Shown here: positions 11,501 to 24,340 of the stretch, piece after piece
Position numbering within the stretch: the stretch's first letter is position 1
Layout of the letters: each line of letters opens with the position of its first letter
Assembly (NCBI GenBank): GCA_946122785.1
Contig: CAMGYJ010000002.1
Coordinates: forward strand, 17,086,492-17,150,491
Origin: Linum tenue
Taxonomy: Eukaryota; Streptophyta; Magnoliopsida; Malpighiales; Linaceae
Direction: 5' to 3'
DNA: 64,000 bases
Translations under genes and position numbers: made by a program
The notes under the pieces: model-generated
The model's input: the letters and a program-made list of their open reading frames with translations, nothing else
Database searches by the model: none
Told to the model about the DNA's origin: nothing

Positions 11501-12151
11501 AAGAGTGCAATCAGGGTATAAAGTATCAAAGTCGTGAGAAATCAACACTCTATCAATTCTAGACATGGAATCTCTATTTTCCCCGTGTCTCCAAGTGAAC
11601 TTACTTCCACAGAGAGGAAGTTCCAGAAGGCTGTTGGTGTCGATGAATGCGTTGAAAGCGTTCATAATTTCAGAGCTTCTCCTCCCCCCAATATACTCTT
11701 CGTGGTTCCTAACCATGTTAAAATCCCCTGCGATGCAAACTGCTCCGGAGTGCTGATTACAGAATCTGTTAAGTTCATCAAGAAAAACCAGCTTGTCACT
11801 CCTGTCCTGTGGGCCGTAAACGAAGACGAAGTGCCAAGATTTCGAATAAGATATTTCCATAAGTTCTATAGCCAAGAAATGAGAACCCTCCACACAAGAC
11901 AGTTTCGAGAAGAAGGCCTTGTCCCAGAAAGCAGCTATACCCCCAGAACTTCCGACTGCATTTTTGACCGCCCAATCAACTTCCTTCCTGTTGCATAGAC
12001 TGCCAATCAAGATCTCGTTGCATTGAGACCACTTCGTTTCCACCAGACCAACAATTTTCGGCTTGTGACGACCAATCAACCTCTTGATTCTGCATCTTTT
12101 ATCCGGATCGCCGAGACCCCTCACATTCCAAATGCAAATATTGGTATCCAT
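8486..12151 (-). CDS. LINE-A ORF2, endonuclease-reverse transcriptase
   Basis: The single open frame of 1221 residues carries out target-primed reverse transcription. Residues about 1-235 form an APE-type endonuclease with ETKW near 38-41, GDFN at 142-145 and SDHN near 225-228. Reverse transcriptase follows, with KAPGPDGF near 454-461, KLDIEKAFDNVNW near 581-593, RQGDPLSP at 641-648 and the catalytic FADD at 690-693. A zf-RVT domain lies at about 1030-1110, with its Cys/His set in RCCLCCKNEENINHLLVEC. No RNase H domain follows, unlike LINE-B and LINE-C, so LINE-A belongs to a different L1 subgroup. All catalytic motifs I looked for are present and I see no frameshift. The start lies 9 nt after the ORF1 stop, which suggests reinitiation or internal initiation. 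Enzymatic competence is inferred from motifs only. Confidence 0.95.
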   Translation of the reverse strand: MDTNICIWNVRGLGDPDKRCRIKRLIGRHKPKIVGLVETKWSQCNEILIGSLCNRKEVDWAVKNAVGSSGGIAAFWDKAFFSKLSCVEGSHFLAIELMEISYSKSWHFVFVYGPQDRSDKLVFLDELNRFCNQHSGAVCIAGDFNMVRNHEEYIGGRRSSEIMNAFNAFIDTNSLLELPLCGSKFTWRHGENRDSMSRIDRVLISHDFDTLYPDCTLTALNRVESDHNLLLLRWGEDKKIKRPWRFQNMWLEDPRFFLELSNWTAERMQGSGDVFLLARRLLFIKTKAKVWNKEVFGNIDKRVEELGAEIMGIDTSEEERILSSDEKERRTGLALELSRSLLLQEICWRQKSREVWIKLGERNSGYFHKMANYRRRVNFIDRISISGRMLDKKEEIEEGMVSFYQNLFQESITHRPFPNQIMIQCLSNTERCMLDSPFTEQEIWLGLRDMDGSKAPGPDGFTLEFYKKCWQWIKGDILKAFQEFHTSGFLPDCVTHSFVCLAPKKDTIEDIKDLRPINLIGSINKLISKVLSKRFSLVLPNLISQQQLSSVKGRQITEAGLIANELVDSRKKSRKAGLIFKLDIEKAFDNVNWECLFKILSGLGFSEKWKSWVKGSMCSSMISVLVNGEAKGYFRASKGLRQGDPLSPGLFVLVMDVLSMMLKAVREAGKFEGFYMNEDSKNGEVTHLLFADDTVIFCDANHDQVLNILATIVCFQSVTGLRVNLDKSVMYTVGDVADPSFYAAIFGCKWSRDPAKYLGFPLGAKPNDPVIWDPMIDKMKNKLNGWGSRHLSYGARLVLCTAVLGSMPTYMFSLFKAPVSVIQDLERTQRRFLWNGGRDINKKALVEWKLCKTEKSKGGLGIHDLKAFNDAMLSKWLWRFATERDSWWRKLIDIKYHNPSSVWQTEKVRRGFSQSVWANITKEHELFWKFASIDPGNGTMISFWHDVWNQGMVLSSAFPRVAAAVVDSEARLSDVASLNGELVSWSFNLKYNLRGGAERERVELLNFLNNIPMNNNALSPCRIVWNPDPNSKFSVSSLYRMLVQETLPGVIDFPSKQIWKKLIPSKVCFFMWLVYHNKLITVDSLKKRGWSMANRCCLCCKNEENINHLLVECEFVKEVWRIINRGRLVLSYQDREVKLIIKHSPHSKPGNVGDWFTYCILHAVWWFVWLERNQRVFEEKKSTAIGVARRAARNAMEWLVSHGHIDKTQGLTWLQESLLIG

Positions 12152-12160
12152 AAAACAAGT

Positions 12161-14449
12161 TCAAGAGACATACCCACCTCTCCCTTTCTTGCATTTCCTC
12201 GGGCCCTTCGGGGGAGACATCGCTGGACCCAAACGAATAGATTCCCTTTCAAGCTTCGAGCGGGAACTCTTGATCTTTCTTTGATGTGTTTCCTCCACCG
12301 TTTGAGAGATTTGTTGTTCCGCCCGATCTGACCCTTCTACATGACCCAGATCAAGAATTCTCCCCACCGAAATGCACGCTTGCGCCAGACTCTCCTTATT
12401 GAACGGAAAAACATTGGACTCCCACTCCCGGTTTGATCCAAACGAAACGCATGAAGGGGAAGGAAGTTCTATGATAAGATCGGAAATGGGATTTTGATCC
12501 ATAATAGCATCTGGCGGTGATTCTGGAACCTCGCTAAAATCTCCATCGGTGACCACGGCCTTCTGGTACTGGGCTTCCAAAGATTCGATTCTTTCCGAGT
12601 CCGCAAAGTCCTCGAAATCTAAAGTCTCCCTCACTGTCATTGATTGTTGAAGAGAAGAGGGTGTCTCCCTGTTTCCGAGCAGAAAAGTGTTGAGGGATTC
12701 GTCGTCGGATGAAGTGATAGCGGATTTCCTGTTCCCTGTAACGGGCTTAACAAATTTCCATAACCCGGCCCAAAAAATCTTCCTCGGGATTTCAGGAATG
12801 AAGAAAGTACCCCGATGGATCTCAAGCAGGACTTTATAACATAATATTAGAGAATTGGGCTTAGCCCAGATTTCCGAACCCAAACTGTTTACTTCCTTAT
12901 TCCCGTTATTCTGAGTAACCTGGATGGGCTCCATGTCCAACCTCTTCTTCCTTTTTCCAATCCAAATCGGGCCTTCTTTTCTTACCCAAATTTGTTTGGT
13001 TCTGGCCCTTTCTGTACCAACGTTCCTAGAATTGAACGTTACGCCTTTACTTCCTTCCCCGGTAGCCGGAGCGTCCTGCATAGAAAGAGTCGCCATACCC
13101 ACGTCGCCACTTTCAGCATGCGTGTTCAACCTTCTAGAATTTTCAGACGGCGTTGTGACCACCGAGGAAAAACGCTCCGGCTTCCCGTTCGTCTGATCAC
13201 GCCTGATTCGTTGACTCACCGCTGGCTGTTCCACGATTTTTATGTAATAAGATTGAGAACCAAAACGAAGCTCAACGTTCTCCGGAATAGGATGTGATTT
13301 ATGAATTCTTATCCTGACGAACGGAAGACACCAATAATTCCAATCAATTTCCTTGAATGATCCACAGAAATCCCCTATTGTTTTCAGAAGATCCACACTC
13401 TTAATATGCAGTGGAATGTTGAATGCGAAGATCCAAGAATCCTCCGCAGAACAGAAACCTTCACTCTCATTCCATGCAGAAATATGAATCATTTCTCCTT
13501 TGAACTTCAGGTGGTTAAGCTTCTGGATCCTAATTGCTTCCTTCACGCTTGGACAAATTAAGAACCAACTTCCATCTGCTCTATCCTCGATGACAAAGTT
13601 ATGGTCGATAGCCCAGTTCTTTATCGCCCACTGCTTGAAGATAACGATGTTGTCCGACCTGAAGGCTTTCGAGACAAGTACCAGGCATCTTCCCAACAAA
13701 TTTCTTCTCTCGACCACACCATCAGTTCCTATGTCAATGAACTTCTGATTACCTTTTCTAATAATCTTGCACGATCCTGCTCCATAAAACCCAGTACCTT
13801 TAACTGCTTCGGCGTAAGACTTGCTACAAAGTTTCAAACTCCTGTCCCCTGAAGATGAAGGCAACGGAATTTCGGATTGAGCTACTGCTCTTGAGAGAGG
13901 AATCCTCGAGAGAAGCTCGTATGTGTAAAAATCCTGAAGTAATCTTGTCAACGGCGCCCATCCGCCTCCTGATGCAGGGATAATGATTTTGAAGTATCTG
14001 TTCCTCCTGGATTGCTCTGAAATCTGTAAGAACATTCCCCGACGGTTACTTCCTCTGCCAATATGAATAGAACGCGAACCGCTTTTCTTAACGCAATACT
14101 TTGGGAATAACCACTCCTTCATCGCAGCTGTCTGTAAACATCCTTGGAGCCAAGATATGAGCTCGTAATCGAGCACCACGAACCATTTCTTGCCTCCTTC
14201 CTCTGTCTGAAGTCTATATTGCATCTGCCTGAATCTCCATTCTTTGCGTACTGACACGACCTTTGATCCCAAGAGAACCTGACGTCTGCACTCCCCTCTC
14301 GCTTCGCCGCTGCCGATCGACAACTCCTCCGCTTCAGACCTGCAAAAAGAATAAGCATCCCTCCCCCAATACCTTTCCCACTCCGGATCTCTCTCCCGAG
14401 CAAAGTTCGATTCTCTGGCTCCCAGACCCCTTGACTCTTCGTCTCCCAT
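12161..14449 (-). CDS. LINE-A ORF1, RNA-binding nucleocapsid-like protein
   Basis: The 762-residue frame is uninterrupted. The protein is expected to bind LINE RNA and form the ribonucleoprotein that carries ORF2 to the target. Around residues 245-410 it has the DUF4283-like RRM fold region common in plant LINE ORF1 proteins, marked by LLGRCLVLVSKAF, then WFLICPSVKEA, then SWIFAFNIPLHI. The N-terminal third, with WFVVLDYELISWLQG and RYFKIIIPASGGGW, resembles the upstream domain often found in this LINE subgroup. I see no CCHC zinc knuckle, unlike LINE-B ORF1. The C-terminal part is low-complexity and polar, ending in a basic cluster (KGPRKCKKGRGG). The ATG at 14449 is the first in frame after the TSD. 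The role is assigned by position and domain; no catalytic motif is expected. Confidence 0.88.
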   Translation of the reverse strand: MGDEESRGLGARESNFARERDPEWERYWGRDAYSFCRSEAEELSIGSGEARGECRRQVLLGSKVVSVRKEWRFRQMQYRLQTEEGGKKWFVVLDYELISWLQGCLQTAAMKEWLFPKYCVKKSGSRSIHIGRGSNRRGMFLQISEQSRRNRYFKIIIPASGGGWAPLTRLLQDFYTYELLSRIPLSRAVAQSEIPLPSSSGDRSLKLCSKSYAEAVKGTGFYGAGSCKIIRKGNQKFIDIGTDGVVERRNLLGRCLVLVSKAFRSDNIVIFKQWAIKNWAIDHNFVIEDRADGSWFLICPSVKEAIRIQKLNHLKFKGEMIHISAWNESEGFCSAEDSWIFAFNIPLHIKSVDLLKTIGDFCGSFKEIDWNYWCLPFVRIRIHKSHPIPENVELRFGSQSYYIKIVEQPAVSQRIRRDQTNGKPERFSSVVTTPSENSRRLNTHAESGDVGMATLSMQDAPATGEGSKGVTFNSRNVGTERARTKQIWVRKEGPIWIGKRKKRLDMEPIQVTQNNGNKEVNSLGSEIWAKPNSLILCYKVLLEIHRGTFFIPEIPRKIFWAGLWKFVKPVTGNRKSAITSSDDESLNTFLLGNRETPSSLQQSMTVRETLDFEDFADSERIESLEAQYQKAVVTDGDFSEVPESPPDAIMDQNPISDLIIELPSPSCVSFGSNREWESNVFPFNKESLAQACISVGRILDLGHVEGSDRAEQQISQTVEETHQRKIKSSRSKLERESIRLGPAMSPPKGPRKCKKGRGGYVS

Positions 14450-14476
14450 GGTTGACCAGCAGCTGGTTCTTGAACT

Positions 14477-14493
14477 TTTGTTTGTCGCTTCTT
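14477..14493. repeat. LINE-A target-site duplication, 5' copy
   Basis: Identical to 7888-7904 over 17 bp. Confidence 0.95.
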
Positions 14494-14649
14494 AGCATGA
14501 GACTAGAGAGAGCAATACCCGGGTTAAGTCCTCTTGAGTAGAATTCTCCTCCATTTACTTTCATTGCTTGTTTAGTTTGTAGTTTTCTTAGTTTTAAATC
14601 CAAAACTGTTTTGCTAGATAACAACTTAAGCGATTGAAGTAGGGGTACA

Positions 14650-15113
14650 TAGTGATGGCCATTTCAACCCGCTCCGCGGGTATTACCCGACCTGACCCTC
14701 GATGGGGCGGGTATTACCCGACCCGCAGTAGCGTGGGGCAGGGCATGGATATCTACTTCCGATCCGCCATGCCCCGCCCCATTCTAGACTCATTTTATCT
14801 CAATTTATTACAATATCTATACATATTTCTCCTATTTTGACTTTTCTTCAACTAGTTAGAATCGATCTTTCAACTTGTTAGACTCAATTATCCATTCTAT
14901 TATCAATATTTTTCATTCTTAAAGTGTTTTCCCCTACGTTTTATTGTAAAAAGTAAAATTTACTTGTATTTTTTTTGAACAACATGTAAGAGTGGGTCGA
15001 CTCACCCCACCCCGTACCCGCGCGGGTTTTACCCGCCCCGACCCGTAGTAGCGTGGGCGGGGCATGAGAATTGAGGTACGTACCCGCCCCGCCCCGCCCC
15101 ATTGCCATCACTA
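14650..15113. mobile_element. hAT-type MITE 1 with 8-bp TSD
   Basis: The ends are TAGTGATGGC and GCCATCACTA. The flanks are identical GGGGTACA (14642-14649 and 15114-15121), the 8-bp TSD of hAT elements. Just inside each end are GC-rich arrays of CGGGTA/TACCCG-type motifs (GCGGGTATTACCCGACC and similar), around an AT-rich core. No coding capacity. It belongs to the same family as the MITE at 31361-32047. Confidence 0.92.
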
Positions 15114-15121
15114 GGGGTACA

Positions 15122-15735
15122 TGGACCGCCCCAGGTTTGACAATTAAATACTTGCCCTATACTGCACCCGGCTAGAGTTTAAAATTTTGGGCTCTAGTCG
15201 TATATAATTCGCGGGGTAGTTTTGAGCGAGTCAGTAATCAACTTCTTTTTTTTTTTTGACAAAATATCATTTACTCATTTAATGATTTAGTTGAAATAAA
15301 ATTATTCACAAGATAGTTCAATTAAGTCACTTACATAAACTTTACGTAGTGTCTTATTATTACGGGTGACTTATTTAACACGTATATTTGATTGATACAT
15401 AAGAAATAACGATTCCTCCAACCTTATTATATGATACAAACTAAATTTATACATTTATGTTATGGTGGATTGGATTCATGGATTGGTTCAAAAGGACTGG
15501 TGGATTGGATTCATGTATTCAAGTGAAATCTAAATATTTGACCAATATGTAAATTTAAAAAATTGTAATTACGAAAACCTCATAAAATTTAGGTACCAAA
15601 CAATAATTTTTCAATCGATTTACATTAAAATTAAATTTGGGGTATCAAAATGTAAAATATACATTATAGTGACTAATTTGTAATTTGTTAAACAGTAACT
15701 AATTTGTAATTTGTTTGGCAACAATAACCAACTTC
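15122..15735. other. Intergenic, no gene seen
   Basis: AT-rich. A short direct duplication, ACTAATTTGTAATTTGTT, occurs twice near 15672 and 15700. Nothing else identified. Confidence 0.5.
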
Positions 15736-15739
15736 AGGT

Positions 15740-17143
15740 TCTAACGAGAGAGAAAATTCATGCGAGGAGCTCTCTCCTCTCTCCTTGAGTTTTCGCTTTG
15801 GCTAGGTGAACGTCTTCTGCAAATATGCTCAAGTCTCTTCGCCGCCAGTTTGAGGAATCAGAAAAGTGACAGAGGTCGAGGATTTGCTACGCCGGAATCG
15901 TCCGGCAGACCGGGTATCAACCAATATGAAAGAAGATTGCCGGTGTTCTTGGTCAGCAAAGCTGCTTATCAACAGTACCCTAATGGGACTGTCACCGGTG
16001 TTCGGGGATCTTTACCTAAAAGGAAGAGAGACGAGTTGAAGGAGGAGATTGGTCCCTCTTTTGTTCTGCGCTCGAAACGAGCTAGACATATACCTTTGAA
16101 AGGATGGCGATTTTGGCTCCCACCCCCGTCCGATGTAGGAGGCGAAGAATCGCTGTTAACTACGGTGGGGAGGCTAATTTGCCGCCCAAGTTGAAGGTGT
16201 TTGTTTGGCAAATCCTGAATCGCATTCTCCCAACGACGGAAGCTCTGATTGACAAAGGTGTCCAGGTTTTACCTAGGTGTCCGGTCTGCTGGGAGGAGTC
16301 CGAGACCTTAGAACATTTGTTCCTCTCTTGCCCGGTGGCTCGAGCACTCTGGGACTATTCGGAGCTTCATTCCCTGGGAGAAGGGTTTCCTCGTCAAACC
16401 TTTCCCCTGTTCCTGAAGAGGTTAATGTCTCTGATTAATCAGCCATCAGTTCTCATGGCGGTTGTTGCTATCCTCTGGAGGATATGGTGTTCTCGGAACT
16501 GGGTAGTATTTGAGGGCAAGCAGTTTGGGATCCCTGCTCTGATGCGTCAGTACAATCAGCAGGTTGAGGAGTGGGTAGGGCTGCCTGTGGATCGGCAGTC
16601 TCTCTCCTTTATCCTTCCCCCACCTCAACCGGTGTTGGGAGAGGCGGATAAGCTGGTTTGTATGTGGGATGGGGCTACGAGGAGGGGGTCCCACTCTGCG
16701 GGGGGGGATTGTTCTTATGACCCCGGCGAGAGAGGTCCTGATGGCTGGTGGGGTTCAGTTCTCGGGCATTGATGATCCCATGGTAGTTGAAGTGCTGGTG
16801 CTCCGAGAGGCTGTTGTCTGGTGCCTGAATCGGGGTATCATGGAGGTATGTCTGGAAGGGGATGCTAAGGTTATTATTGATAAAATCAACCAGGCGGATG
16901 CTAGTGATAGTCGGATTGGTGCTATTCTTGCGGAAATTATTCATCACTTGGCGGGTCGCTCAGGGTTTAGTGTTAGATTTGTAGGTCGGCGTAGCAATAG
17001 GGTAGCCCATTTGGTGGCTCGTAAGGCCCTTTCTTTGTACCCGACTGCGAGTCGTAACTTTGATTTTCAGGCCTGGCTTCTGGCCAGGATGTAACTTTCA
17101 TTTGTTTTGATTAATGAAGATTATCTTTTGTCAAAAAAAAAAA
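15740..17143 (+). pseudogene. LINE-C: deleted L1-type LINE remnant (zf-RVT and RNase H)
   Basis: The plus-strand remnant keeps the 3' third of an L1 ORF2. A zf-RVT segment at about 16180-16360 includes PKLKVFVWQILNR and CPVCWEESETLEHLFLSC. An RNase H (RVT_3) segment at about 16650-17090 includes LEGDAKVIID, then RFVGRRSNRVAHLVA. A run of G near 16698-16706 marks the frame change between the two halves. An A tail starts at 17132. Upstream, 15760-16100 encodes a basic stretch (KRKRDELKEE) that may be an ORF1 tail, implying that the endonuclease and reverse transcriptase were deleted internally. No convincing TSD was found. Not functional. Confidence 0.8.
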
Positions 17144-17740
17144 TATTAACACTATCTAACTACAGTAAAGGACCAATAGAAAATAAACACTTTGTAATTA
17201 ATATGCAACTGAAACAAATTAAAATGAACGATTAAGTGATTATTAAGTGGAGCAATGGCGTCGTATAGGGCTCTCTTTCAAGCAGCAGCAAAAGCGAACC
17301 TGGTCTCCAAGTTAGACATGTGAGCCAAAGAACCTCAGTTGTGATACCATCAATCTTCAGATTGGCCGTATGAGGTAGCTTACGAAATGCAAGAGCGGAA
17401 AAACAAAGGTCTGCAATGAAACAAATGCAAATGCAAATGTTCCTTCTAGTTCAGTTTGAAAAAAAAAAATACAAATTCTGTGAGAATCTACTCGTTAATT
17501 AGAGAGGGGGAAACAAAAACCCCCCTTCATGGGTAGATCTCGATGAGAATATTACAGTAGTAAATACTTGTTTACTATCAAATAATGTAGATCCATAAAA
17601 ACCGATATAGCAGACTGTAAAACATTAATCTATATCTATGTATCCATCATGTTGGCTGTATTATACCAGTAAATCAGTAAGAAAAAAAATTGATTAAAAC
17701 AAACAGCAATCTGCAGAAGCCACCTATGGCCTGCAGGTAT
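17144..17740. other. Upstream region of the beta-glucosidase gene
   Basis: No coding sequence seen. AT-rich with short A runs; it leads into the TATA-like box at 17745. Confidence 0.45.
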
Positions 17741-17743
17741 CTT

Positions 17744-17754
17744 ATCTATATAAA
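17744..17754 (+). promoter_or_regulatory. TATA-box candidate for the beta-glucosidase gene
   Basis: CTATATAAAG lies about 125 bp upstream of the ATG at 17875, leaving room for a leader of about 95 nt. Confidence 0.55.
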
Positions 17755-17874
17755 GAGGGCTGCCCCAAAGGTCTTAATTAAACCCACACTACTACTACTA
17801 CTCAGCTTAGCCAGTTGGAGTTCCACATATATATTTCTCCATCCTAATTGTTACTTTCTGCTTGGCCCAAAGAC

Positions 17875-20923
<3,049 letters not shown>

Positions 20924-21226
20924 TCTGCCGTCATTGATAAACGGCCATCTCTTATTCAGATGACGTGGTGGTAGGGGTTTACGATTTGATGCAAGAATAA
21001 AGAGCGATGAGGATTCTGTCCATGGACTGGGCCTGCCTGCCTGCCTTGAGAGAAGATTAGCGTAGAAGCGTTTAATTAATTAATCTCCATGCTGTAGGAT
21101 TTGGGGCTTTCTCTGGGCTTACTTGTCGCCTAGTGTAGTGTTAGAGTTGCGTGTTTTCACGCTGTGCGCGCGTTCTTTCTTCCTGCAGTAGTAAGCTGTG
21201 TTTCACTGTTTCTCCAGCATCGAATT

Positions 21227-21232
21227 AATAAA
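21227..21232 (+). terminator. Poly(A) signal candidate, beta-glucosidase gene
   Basis: AATAAA about 300 bp after the stop codon. It lies 3 bp before the CTAG that ends the Helitron-like sequence. Confidence 0.5.
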
Positions 21233-21234
21233 AA

Positions 21235-21275
21235 CTAGCATTGCGCCCGGCCCGTTGGCCGGTGTCGTATAAAAC
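21235..21275 (-). mobile_element. Helitron-like 3' terminus
   Basis: Read on the minus strand, a GC-rich hairpin (ACCGGCC, loop AACG, GGCCGGG region) is followed after about 9 nt by CTAG and then T. That matches the Helitron 3' end rule of hairpin, CTRR, then insertion between A and T. The element would extend rightward from here on the plus coordinates. I could not find the 5' TC end or a Rep/helicase frame, so size and autonomy are unknown. Confidence 0.5.
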
Positions 21276-24200
21276 CTATCCATGAATTTTATTTTATACT
21301 ATTTGAAGAACATATAAAAGATTAAATAGTAGAATATGTAGCAAATGATTATGCTTAGCCAAATCTTTCTCTTATGTTTATTACAAAAATCGGTAGTTTG
21401 TGAGATTTTATTCCATGGAAAACAACACAAATAACACCTATATAAGAGCATTATCTTTTGACAAAAACATTCATTCTACTTATCAATTCGAATCCTTCAA
21501 ATTTATAAGCAAATAGCTAACGCCTCAACAGGCAAGAAAGAAAGAAAACACCAGCAATCAGATCATATAAAAAATACAGCAAAACCTTGCAAGTGGATTT
21601 CATTCATAACAAACAGAGCTACATTCAAACTTGACTAACCTTGAGATTGATTTAGCAGTTATGAACCAAACTTGAGAAACAAAAAAGACAATACATAAGG
21701 GTAAAGCTATCCAACGTATGAGAAAATAATTAAAGGAAAAATCCCGCATTGTATTTCACAAATGAAACTGAACAAAAGAAGACAATCCATAAGGAAAGAC
21801 CTAAAACAAACTTTCAATATCGACCTCAATGAAACATAACAGGGTAATGACAATTTATTAGCCAAACCTATCGAAATACTAAGAATTAGCCAAATGTTAA
21901 CTTTCAGTTAGCAATTTTGTTAGTAATATTGATTTGGCAACATGATACTGACTTGGAAAAGACACATGAAGGTCAACATCTCAAAATTTTAGTATTTTAA
22001 CTAAGAAAAGGGTTACAAAATTATTAACAATAACGTAAAAATGGCTAATATTTTGATGCATTATGAAAGATTTGGCTAATTAATAGCATTTTAATAAGTT
22101 TGGATAATATAAAAAAAATCTGAAGAAGGTTTGAATAAAAAAATAGACATTTCCTAACATAATACTAAACTTCAAATAGATGAAAACAGAATATTAAATT
22201 GAAGCTTCACATAGTGGTCCTTAACTACATAGTTTTTGGCAATACTACTTCCCCTCCTCAGGGTCACAGTCGACAACACGTGTTTCCTTTTCAACTCTGT
22301 TAAGATTGTCCCACCAAGGTTCTCAAGACTTGGTGTCTCAATCAATTGTTGCTACAATCAAAGCATGTTAGATTGATTTATAGATTCTGCAACAACTTTT
22401 AGCACAGTGGTATGTTGCTGGTGGCTTGGGGAGCTTCTCATATTTTGTTATCACCTCATCTGATTCCCCTCATTTAGATGTTAGAAACTGACATGATGCA
22501 TTTTTTAAACATGTAACTTAAGTGGGATCTGTAGAGGAGATAGTAACATGGAGTAAGATAAATGTAGCCCACAACATATTGGTTTCAAACAATTATTATA
22601 TGAGAGCACATAAGCTAAGTACTTGAGCTATGAATGTTTCAGTTTTTTTTTTTTTTTTGTAATGGTGGTGTGATTTTATTAAATAAATAAACAGTTATAA
22701 AAGACACTAAACACAACAAAAACAGACTTCTAATGTCTCATCTCTATTTAGAAAGACTACTACCCTGCACATCTTCAAAAGGAACAGAAGGGGCCGGTGT
22801 GTACACTCCATTCCAATCGAATATGAAGACTCCATATCAAAACTCAATGAAGCAACAAAGGACCAATATCAAACCTCATCACATCCATTTCTAGCACTCT
22901 CATTATCATTCTGGTCATCGTAAGACCTAGTTTTGGTGTTAGGGCCATTCCCATCAATGATCATGTCTGGAGGGGTGATGAAGCTCAGGCTCACCTAACT
23001 AAGACAAATAAAAAGCTTAAACTTGTCCCAATTAAAAATGGAAATGATGTCATGTTAAAACGAAATAGATTTGAGTACGAAAGAGTTTGTTGGGAATTAA
23101 TCGATAACTATTACTTTACACCGAGCGAAATATATTCAATTTGACTAAGATGGTTTAAATGCAAGTGCTATGGCTTCAGATAGTATGATGTTCTATGTAA
23201 TCTTTGAGCAATTGTGGAATGTACAAATATGGAATTCGTTCATCTAAAAGTTGGCATACCTGAAACCCAGCAACAAAATCTTCGGAATCATTAGATTCTG
23301 GGAAACATGAGGTAGTCCAAATGCTGATAGGGATAGTGGTTTCATGGCTTACTGTTGTCAGAGCTTTTTTGAATCGGTGTAGGCTCAAATTGGGATGCTC
23401 AAGATTACATAGCCGATGCAAGAGAGAGATGCTCGACCATAAAAAAAAAAATAATGCACCCTTTGCAGTCGCCAGTTGTTGCATAGCCACGAATGGAAGC
23501 ACAATTACATTATAATCCAGGGAAGTGAAGTAGCATCACATTATTATCACAATTAAATAATGAACACATTACTGAATAAATTTTCAAGCATTCCCCAGCC
23601 ACTTTCTGGTCGTGTATTACATCACATGTGGTGCCGAATCCACCCCTACTCTCAGAGACATCAAGTTGAATTGATGTAACTCCAAGGGCTGTAACAACTA
23701 CCGAAACCCATAGCAATTCGGCGCCGGAAATAGAATCGAAGATTGGATAGAAAAGGGAACCGAACAATTCCAGCAAAATCCATCAATAATCTGGGGTACA
23801 GCTGCTGTCGAGATAACAAAGTCAGCAAGACACAGTAGCAGCAAGGGATGGAACAGAGAGACGGCGAGGGAGAGAGCCTCCCGAACAACCAAGCCAGCAT
23901 AATCAAATATTTTAATCCTGAGAATTGTTACCTTGGGGAGCACAAATGCTGTTGGGGTTTTAGACTCGGCGAGAAACAACATCGGACACGGATAGGGATA
24001 GGAGAGGAAGAGTCGAAGAGAGATAGAGAGCCACCTCTCTTACTGAAATTGTAATAGTTTTTCAAGAAACGGACTTATATCTGTAGGCAGCAAAGAGAAA
24101 TATGAAGTTACCAAGATTGAAAATGCTATTCCATTCTCATTTTCCCAGTCGGAAAGAAAAGGTGAAGTGGGCGGTGGGTTTAGAAGGGGAACTCCGGAGG

Positions 24201-24340
24201 CGTTTCGGGAGGCAGAGAGCGAGTGGAAAAATAGCAAACAAATTGACTGATTTGTCCCTCCGAAGTCTGCGGCAAATCAAGGAGGGGCTGACGTGGAGAA
24301 TGCAATATATTGACATTCCTTTATAGTAATCTGTAGATAA
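21276..24340. other. Gene-poor stretch, possible Helitron interior
   Basis: Mostly AT-rich with a poly-T run at 22641-22660. Open minus-strand stretches at about 23176-23980 have coding-like composition but no domain I recognise and no clear splice pattern. They could be captured gene pieces. Confidence 0.35.

Larger units (their letters stand above)
7905..14476 (-). mobile_element. LINE-A: L1-type non-LTR retrotransposon, both ORFs open
   Basis: The element is about 6.57 kb and reads on the minus strand. It has two open reading frames in the L1 order (ORF1 then ORF2, separated by 9 nt) and identical 17-bp TSDs. The 3' end reads TTATCAAAA in sense, so the A tail is very short. Only about 27 nt lie between the 5' TSD and the ORF1 ATG, so either this family has a minimal leader or the copy lost a few bases at its 5' end. 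Open ORFs and a perfect TSD suggest a fairly recent insertion. The 3' region after ORF2 contains an extra copy of the ORF2 end (see the tandem repeat at about 8085-8550). Confidence 0.95.

Noticed and set aside
8924..13852. Many plus-strand open frames of 60-150 codons inside LINE-A
   Set aside because: They are antisense shadows of the intact LINE ORF1 and ORF2.
23176..23982. Minus-strand open stretches as a possible gene
   Set aside because: No domain, no consistent splice pattern and no family I recognise; left as unresolved possible gene fragments.
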